Shown one piece after another: positions 57,501-64,000 of a stretch of DNA of 64,000 nt; positions within the stretch are counted from its first letter, which is position 1; every line of letters starts with the position of its first letter. Below the pieces are notes generated by a model, which was not told the origin of the DNA, did not search any database, and was given only the letters and a program-made list of their open reading frames with translations. Position numbers and translations under genes: made by a program. The DNA is from Anarhynchus alexandrinus (lineage: Eukaryota > Chordata > Aves > Charadriiformes > Charadriidae): assembly GCA_008711295.1 (NCBI GenBank), contig VUYV01000063.1, positions 2,395,272 through 2,459,271 on the forward strand, read 5' to 3'.

Positions 57501-58526
57501 TCTGGATTTGATAACTGTAGATATTAATATGGGTAAGAAAGTCAGAAATCGCCGTGAGAGCCTTGTCCTCTTGAATCCCCAGTGCCAGAATATTTTTCTG
57601 GGAAGCAAAATTGCCTTTTTCATGAAAGAGTCAGAGTGTCACCAACTATGGATGAGTGCTATCAGTTGTCTCCTGAGACTATTTCATGGAATTTTTATTC
57701 TTGCCTCCAAACTGTGGCACAGTTCCCTCTTCACCTCTCAAATTGAATGAAATAAGAAGCTTTCTGTCTTAACATTTCAAAATCCTCCAATACTTCTAGT
57801 CCCTCTTTGTCAGACACACTTGGGTATTTTTTTTTCCTTTTTATTGACTAAAAATAACTAGAGGTATTATCCTTCAGTATGAGGCTTGTTGACTAAGTAT
57901 TCAGTGTGGGTTTCTGCTGTCCTTGGCTGAGGAACCACCAAGGAACAGTGCACAAGTGTAGCACAGACCTCAGCAGTTTTCCATAGGACTCACTTGGTAC
58001 CACGTGGCCAATGGGTGGATTTTTACGGGGATTCTTAGACCTACAATTTTCTGTAAAGTATCTGATAGTTTAACCCCCTCTGTATGTCTAAAGTCTGTAT
58101 TTACTTCCAGTTAATTCCACAGTTGTATGGTTTATGGTAACTTCACATGTGCAAACTGCAATTTGCTGTGGAGTTTCTCCTTCTGCTGCCTGTGACGTGA
58201 GCATAGTATGAGGGGATTTATCTCCTCCAACAAACAAAGTGTTTTCAGATAAATAACTGGAATACAGGAGTATCTGATACCAAACAACATTTGTTTTCCA
58301 AGTACGTGTCCACATTCTTGAAAGTGCAGCTAAGTCCCTGTGGCGTTGGGCTGTGGAGTCTTCTCCGAGTGAGGTGTTGAATGAAAGCGTGACTTTCCCA
58401 AGACAACAAAACTCTCTTGCCCCTTGGATCTTTAAGCCATATCTGATGAGTACTAATAACCCTAAATCTCTGTGGCCAGAACTTTTTAGTGGCAGAGATT
58501 ATTCGAATCTGTGAACAAGATGTATT
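54522..58526. other. Mostly AT-rich single-copy DNA
   Basis: No gene or repeat family was recognised. GC-rich until about 54850. A strong donor-like ATGGTGAGT at 56931 lacks a clear partner. The sub-block 55600-56000 is listed separately. Confidence 0.5.
55600..56000. promoter_or_regulatory. Candidate conserved non-coding block
   Basis: Repeat-free DNA with an octamer at 55696 (CATTACCATGCAAATAGAAA), GTTTTATTAAGG and several CpGs in an otherwise AT-rich setting. The word content fits a POU/HOX-type enhancer. Inference only. Confidence 0.25.
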
Positions 58527-59034
58527 TCAAATCGGTGAGACCCCACCTGGAGTACTGCCTCCAGCTCTGGAGCCCCCAACATAAGAAAGACGTGGACCTG
58601 TTGGAGTGGGGCGCAGAGGATGCTGCGAGGGCTGGAGCCCCTCTGCTGGGAGGACAGGCTGGGAGAGTTGGGGGGGTTCAGCCTGGAGAAGACAAGGCTC
58701 CGGGGAGACCTCAGAGCCCCTTCCAGTGCCTAAAGGGGCTCCAGGANNNNNNNNNNNNNNNNNNNNNNNNNNNNNNNNNNNNNNNNNNNNNNNNNNNNNN
58801 NNNNNNNNNNNNNNNNNNNNNNNNNNNNNNNNNNNNNNCCTGTGAGGGTGGTGAGCCCCTGGCGCAGGTTGCCCCAAGAAGCTGTGGCTGCCCCATCCCT
58901 GGAGGTGTTCAAGGCCAGGTTGGACGGGGCTTGGAGCAACCTGGGCTGGTGGGAGGTGTCCCTGCCCAGGGCAGCAGGAGCTGAAACAGGATGGTCTTCA
59001 AGGTCCCTTCCAACCTAAACCATTCCATGATTTG
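58527..59034 (+). mobile_element. CR1 LINE, type A, interrupted by an assembly gap
   Basis: Sense copy. It begins near GGTGAGACCCCACCTGGAGT, reads the ORF2 tail (YCLQLWSPQHKKDVDLLEWG) to AAAGGGGCTCCAGGA, then enters Ns, and resumes at CCTGTGAGGGTGGTGAGCCC to the end CCTAAACCATTCCATGATTT. The gap falls at the spot where the edge copy at 1-173 folds back. The type A end is partly altered (GCCCAGGGCAGCAGGAGC). Confidence 0.95.
58747..58838. other. Assembly gap, 92 Ns
   Basis: Unresolved bases inside a CR1. By comparison with the other type A copies roughly 90-100 bp are missing here, so the gap size looks realistic. Open frames that run across it are not meaningful. Confidence 0.98.
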
Positions 59035-62000
59035 TATAAAATCCAGCAATATTAATGTCTTTCTGTAATTACTTTGTTGTTTATTTTGGTTAAAATGGGT
59101 GCTCTAGTAATAGTGAGAAGATGCAGAAGGCTCCTGAACTCCTCTTCAAGCGAAAACTCCTCTTCAAATGGTCAGAAAACATTTCTTCCCAGAAGTGTGT
59201 GCTTAACTTTGACCCCTTGAGTGCAAAAACTGCTGCAGTGGAGGTGAAAGGAGGGGAACCCAAGTTCAGGGTTTGTCAGAGATTAAGTTATGACTATCTC
59301 TTTTTTTTTAAAAAAAAAAAAAAAGCACGCCCGGCCAAGGGGGGTGTCTGTGGTGGTCGGGCGTCGCTGGTTACTTTCTATCTTCCATCACTNCATAGTT
59401 CCTACTATCACAAGAAATTCTGCTTTCCGTGCGGGCAGCTTGGGGTAAATCCTGCGCTCTGTCCCGTCGTCACTTGGGCTGATCAGAAATAACAGAAATG
59501 TCAGATTAGTATTGTTGGACACACCAAAAAGAAAAAAACATTTCAAGTTTCCCATGTTCCTCAGACGGATAAACATTGGAAGATAATGTGACGTTGGAAT
59601 CTGATGGCAACAAAGAAAGGGTGTAAACAATTTTTTTTTCCGATATTTGTTAGGGGGAGGAATGCGGAGTGCTCAGCTCCCGCAGGAAACCCAGCGTTCA
59701 GGAATGGGAAACAGGGGTTTCTTTCCAATTTTGTGACAGCCGTGTACAGATGCAGAACTGGAAAGCTGCATATCCTGTGCTGCCGTAACCCCACATCACA
59801 AATAGAGCAGAATATCTGACTTAAAAAGCACTGAACCAGATACGCGTAAGTTGTCGGTGCGCACAGTTGTGCACAGGCAGCTGAGTCGGACACTAGATTT
59901 TTATAATTATGCACCTCTGAAAAATAAAATCTTAAGTGTAAACTCTGGCATACTCTTAACTATAATAGTGTGAAAAACACTGTTCTGAGGATGTGTATTG
60001 CTGCATTTTGGACTATTCCCATCTGACCTGCGCAGGCAACATGAGAAGTGGCAGCAGAACTGTAAACAAGAGAGGACGAGGACCCCGAGCCTCTGCTTCG
60101 CAGGCTGCTCCGAACGCCAGCGCTGTTATTCACAGAAAAAATTACTGTCAAAAAAAAAACCCCACTTTGTAAAGCTGTAATAAATCCGACAGACCGAGCG
60201 TCTCTTCCTTGGTACGGTAGATGGAGGCTGTATATTAAATAAAATATCCGGGATGCTTTGGTTCGCTGTATTTTGAGAAAGTCCCAGATTTAAATCCCAC
60301 AGTTCCTTTCTTGAACATGCGTCTATAAATGTATATTTTTTCACGCTATGAGGGATTTGGGCTTCCCGCTGGCTGTCAGATAGCTCTGCCCATTTTTGGG
60401 GGGCCAGGAGGGGAGTTTTACAGCCTTAAACTGCATGGGCACCTTTTAGCGTTGATAAAGCAATCGCTGCGTTTTCCAGGTACGCTCGTTTTGTCCGTCG
60501 CATGCGTACTCCCGTATCAAGTAAGAAAATGTATTTTTTAAATTTAAAAAGTCCGTCATTTTCCTGTCTCTGTGGGAAAGGTACCGAAATGCGGGGTGTG
60601 AACCTCAGGACAGTTAAATGGGTTCGGCATCACTGAATTACATCGAATAATCCAATCCTCAAACCTTTAACTGCCATAAAAGTTGGAAATACAGTGTTAA
60701 ATTTTACTGTGGCTGTTCTAAGGAGAAAATTGATCTCTTTTTAGGCTTTGTAAAATAGATTAACCTATAGGTCAGGTTTATCATATGGATCCAGCTACAT
60801 TAGTACAGCTTGCCTAAATGTGGAGACTCTGGTTGAAGTATTTGTACACCCTCAAATCAAGTTGTTCCTGGAGGGTGAAAATGGTGGAGGTGAGACAACC
60901 AGGATACAAAAAAAAGCTTATATTTTAAAAGTCCTTATATTTTTGTGAAGAGGGTTTGTTCAAGAGGGGATCTCATTTACTTGACAAGCAGGGAGCTCTG
61001 CCATCAGCATTTCCAGGTGATGTCTTCCCAACCCACGAGCCACAAAGGGGCGCAGAAAACTTACCAGGTGCAGCAAAGAATGAGTTGAAAATATTTCAGA
61101 AATACCTTAATTTTCCCCTTTCCCTCGGACTTAAGGTGGTCTCCCAAATGCTGTTTGTATAGACTCTTTATGTCCTTTTCCCCTGAGGGGTGGGTTGTAT
61201 TTATATACCATTGCGCTTCTCACATGCGCCTTCGTGGATGTATTTTTATGATTTTATATAGAAGTATTTTGAACATACAATGATTGTGAAGAAATTCACA
61301 ACACGGAAGCAACTTTTCCCAAAGTAAACTCATTTTAATGTGGGTTAAGGATTGCTGTTTCCTGGTTTCTTGGCATGAAATAAGTTTAGCTTCACATGGC
61401 AATTTTCAAGATTCATTACAGCAAATTATTTTGATTTCCTTTTTCCCCTAACCCCACGAACATAAAAGAGGGGGTACTGTATGCCCAGAATATTCATAGG
61501 ACGATAATACAATTCTACCTGCATTGAACATGGGAATTTAAAGAAACATACTTCTTCCTACATTTTTCTGGCAGAAGAGGATTTGTGGTGTTAGGGATAT
61601 GGTTTTTCCATTTAAACTTGCACGAGGCAAAAGGAGAGTTCCACCTTTAAATATCAGAGCAGTGAACTGGAGTTGTTTTGATTATAGGAGGTATGTAATA
61701 GCTTCAAATATAAGGAATACCATAAAATTGTTCAGATTAACTACTAAATCTGGTTTGTTTTTTTTTTCCAGTAACTAAGGTTAATCTCTTCTACAACACT
61801 GTATGCATAAAGCCACACATCATCGATAAAGCAAAGGTAGACTGGTGGTGTAGTCTTACCAAAGAGAGATAATATATAAAAGGTAGAGCAATTGTTGAGC
61901 ACAAATGGGTTATAAGGAGGTTTCTAGTTTCCTTATAATGGACTAGGAGGTACAGTAAAATCTGGCACTGAAGTAAGGAAATATCAGTCAAGGAAATCTG

Positions 62001-64000
62001 ATTAAAAAACAGATCCTCCTTAGGAGTCCAGATAGTCACTGGGAAAACTGGGTGTCCCGCCTGACGAAGGCTGACGGGTCTGGTTGTACCCGGAGCTGCC
62101 GAGATTTTATAAACATTACTCATTTTTAATGAGTCACGGAGGCCGGGTGAGCCCTCGGATCAAGCAGGGAGAAGCACGTAGCCTCTACCACTGGTAGAGG
62201 AGCCTTGAGTAAAGCATAAAATGAATCTAGAAAATGATAGGACTTGGTTTTCCTTTGTTTTATTCTAAATTTTTTATTGCAAGCACTTGGATGGTAAGAA
62301 GGAAGGGTGCAGCGACCGTTGTGGATCTGGCAAGTTCTGGTTTTATCAATTTACTTTTTGCATATCGTGCTTTCTACATGAGAAGAGGTTTTCATTTTTA
62401 GTAAGACTTTGGATGTCCTCAGATGGCGTTCTTGCCACCATCTCGAGAAATGGCTTGAGCTAACACAGTTCCGAAACCTGGTGGCATCAAGGTGGGAGGG
62501 GATGGAGGTGCACTACACGGCAGAGTGGGTGGTTAGGATAATTCTCACGCATTGGCAAAACAGTCTCAGATAAAGGTGATGCAGCTGAAAATTGTCAAAT
62601 GGTCAGTAAAGGTCTTTATCAAGACTAATCGCCCGCCAAGTCGCGGGGAGCCTTTCAGCAGGGAGGGATGTGCGGATGGGCGATGCGAGTTGACGTGTGG
62701 GTGTGTGAAAAGCCAAAGGTGTGAGGTGGTGAAGTCCTGCTGGTCTGAGAACATGGTGCACTGTCCTGAGACATGGAGGGAGGAATACACTCAACTGCGT
62801 CCAACCAGAATTACATCAGTAACGGCTTCTGTGAAAGCCACGATCGGGTCTACAAAATGTTGTGTGTGAAGGGGGAAAAAAGAAATGATCTGTTAAGGTG
62901 CCTGTGCAGAAGAGGACAGAAATATTTAAATTGGAGCAGGAGAGTTCCCAACTGGGAATCACAAAACATCTGCTGAGGGTCCAGAGCAAACTGTCCAAAA
63001 AGGTTGGAAAGGCTCTTCAGGGGACGGTTGTGGGGAGAAGCTGGACAGCCCTTTTGGGAACGGTGCACATGCATTTGATTCTGCATTGGGATGACTGCTT
63101 GGGTAGAAGACTTTCCAGAGTAACTTTTTCTAGAGCCTTATTTTCTGTAATTCTGTAGTTTCTGTGTTTACTTCATTGGTTGGATTAGCATCTTCTGCAG
63201 GTTAGTTGGATTTGATTTGATTTGGCTTTTATCATTGAGATGACACTTGTTGGAACCAAAAATACAGCTTTATGACTAGGCCAGAATTATATTTTGCATG
63301 TCATATCCTGGCTGTTGAGCTTGCTGCAAGGAAGCTAAAAAGTTTTAAGTAGTATTGGGAGGAAAAAAAAATCCATCAAGACAGTGGAAGAGAACTTGTT
63401 TTATTAGATTACAGTGCTAGCGATTACTTACCACGTACGAATTATGAAAGGTATCTCGGAGTGTAGATAATGTACCTTAAAGTATCTGGTGTTTAGGTTC
63501 ATGTAGAGTTCTACTTAAAATTAAAAATGCAGATTTTATGGTAGGTTGCCACAGACGTCGCTGTGTAACTAGTTTACTTTCTGGAGTTCCTGTGCACAAA
63601 TACCGGCAGTATATAACGCTGTCATAAAGTGAAGTGCATAGAAAATGTGTAGAATTACTGAGCCTATTAAATAAATACTGTGCCCTTCTTTATCATCAGT
63701 ATTAAAAGCCGTCCGACTTCTTTATTGTCACAGTAAGAATTTGACATTTAAGGCTTTGACAGTCGTAGCCGCGGCTTTGGTCTGACCGGAGTTGACCATT
63801 CAGCCCAGTAACACCTTTTATTTACCGCTGAACCTCTGAAGTTCTGAGTCGGCCCAGAGTTTTAAGAGAGGTGCTGCAATGAAATTCTGCTAACCCTCAA
63901 TTAAGAAAAGGTTTAATTAAAATTTGAAATGGAAAATTAAGGATTTAGTTGGGAAAATATTAGAAATAACTAGTGGGTAAGGGTAACAGCCATTTTAATT
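59035..64000. other. AT-rich single-copy DNA, no supported gene
   Basis: Unique sequence to the window end. An isolated N lies at 59393. Frames of 105-117 codons at 59561-59914, 61791-62123 and 62552-62869 show no recognisable motif, and opposite-strand frames overlap them. Confidence 0.5.
59301..59324. repeat. T9/A15 self-complementary run
   Basis: Nine Ts directly followed by fifteen As, which can form a perfect 9-bp A:T hairpin stem. GC- and CpG-richer sequence follows. Confidence 0.85.

Noticed and set aside
58511..58984. 157-codon plus-strand frame
   Set aside because: It runs through 92 Ns and consists of CR1 sequence.
63003..63025. Another CR1 3' end (GGTTGGAAAGGCTCTTC)
   Set aside because: Only the first ten or so bases resemble the CR1 terminal block; the following sequence and the ATTCTATG end are absent.
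1..64000. CRISPR arrays, operons, bacterial promoters, prophage or plasmid features
   Set aside because: No regularly spaced repeats or dense coding were seen, and the CR1 content and composition are those of a bird nuclear genome.

Overview
The window looks like non-coding DNA from a bird. The main evidence is at least fourteen copies of the avian CR1 LINE, recognised by the near-terminal GGTTGGAAGGGACCTT block (or its complement), the tandem ATTCTATG 3' end and the recoverable C-terminus of ORF2. The rest is mostly AT-rich single-copy sequence broken up by short CpG-dense patches. The species cannot be read from the sequence. It is a draft assembly: there are single Ns at 35835 and 59393 and a 92-base gap at 58747-58838. 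I found no complete gene, tRNA, rRNA, CRISPR array or telomeric repeat, and nothing prokaryotic.

Layout. 1-10000: a fold-back CR1 pair at the left edge, a CpG-dense patch, AT-rich unique DNA with one candidate 44-bp exon at 2218-2261 (CCACCATGG start context, strong donor), a CR1-J-like fragment at 6403 and a CR1 with an open ORF2 tail at 9155. 10000-24000: almost repeat-free unique DNA with scattered CpG-dense islets. 24000-34500: a CR1 cluster including a degraded CR1 ORF2 body (26995-27930), and a decayed protein-like region on the minus strand at 30350-30935. 35500-36150: a 310-bp tandem duplication with an N at the junction. 37400-45500: long AT-rich, conserved-element-like blocks around a compact CpG island at 44272-44545. 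46300-46565: a G-rich, almost C-free tract. 48900-54500: CR1-J-like and other CR1 copies in head-to-head pairs, plus a candidate 93-bp exon at 50173-50265. 54500-64000: unique DNA and one CR1 interrupted by the gap.

The CR1 copies fall into three sequence types, called A, B and J here. Type A has GCCCTGGGCAGGGA near the end and mostly carries a shared 2-bp deletion in the ORF2 tail. Type B has GCCTATGGCAGG and an intact tail. Type J has the TTGATGATCTTAAAGGTCCC end. Four minus/plus pairs face each other by their 5' ends with 0-360 bp between them, so a read-through transcript could fold on itself.

Nothing here amounts to a new biological system. The items most worth checking are the decayed coding region at 30350-30935, the C-poor tract at 46302-46565, the orphan CpG island at 44272-44545, the two exon candidates, the tandem duplication at 35523-36144 and the subfamily frameshift in type A CR1. 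Exon, conserved-element and pseudogene calls are inferences from the sequence alone.
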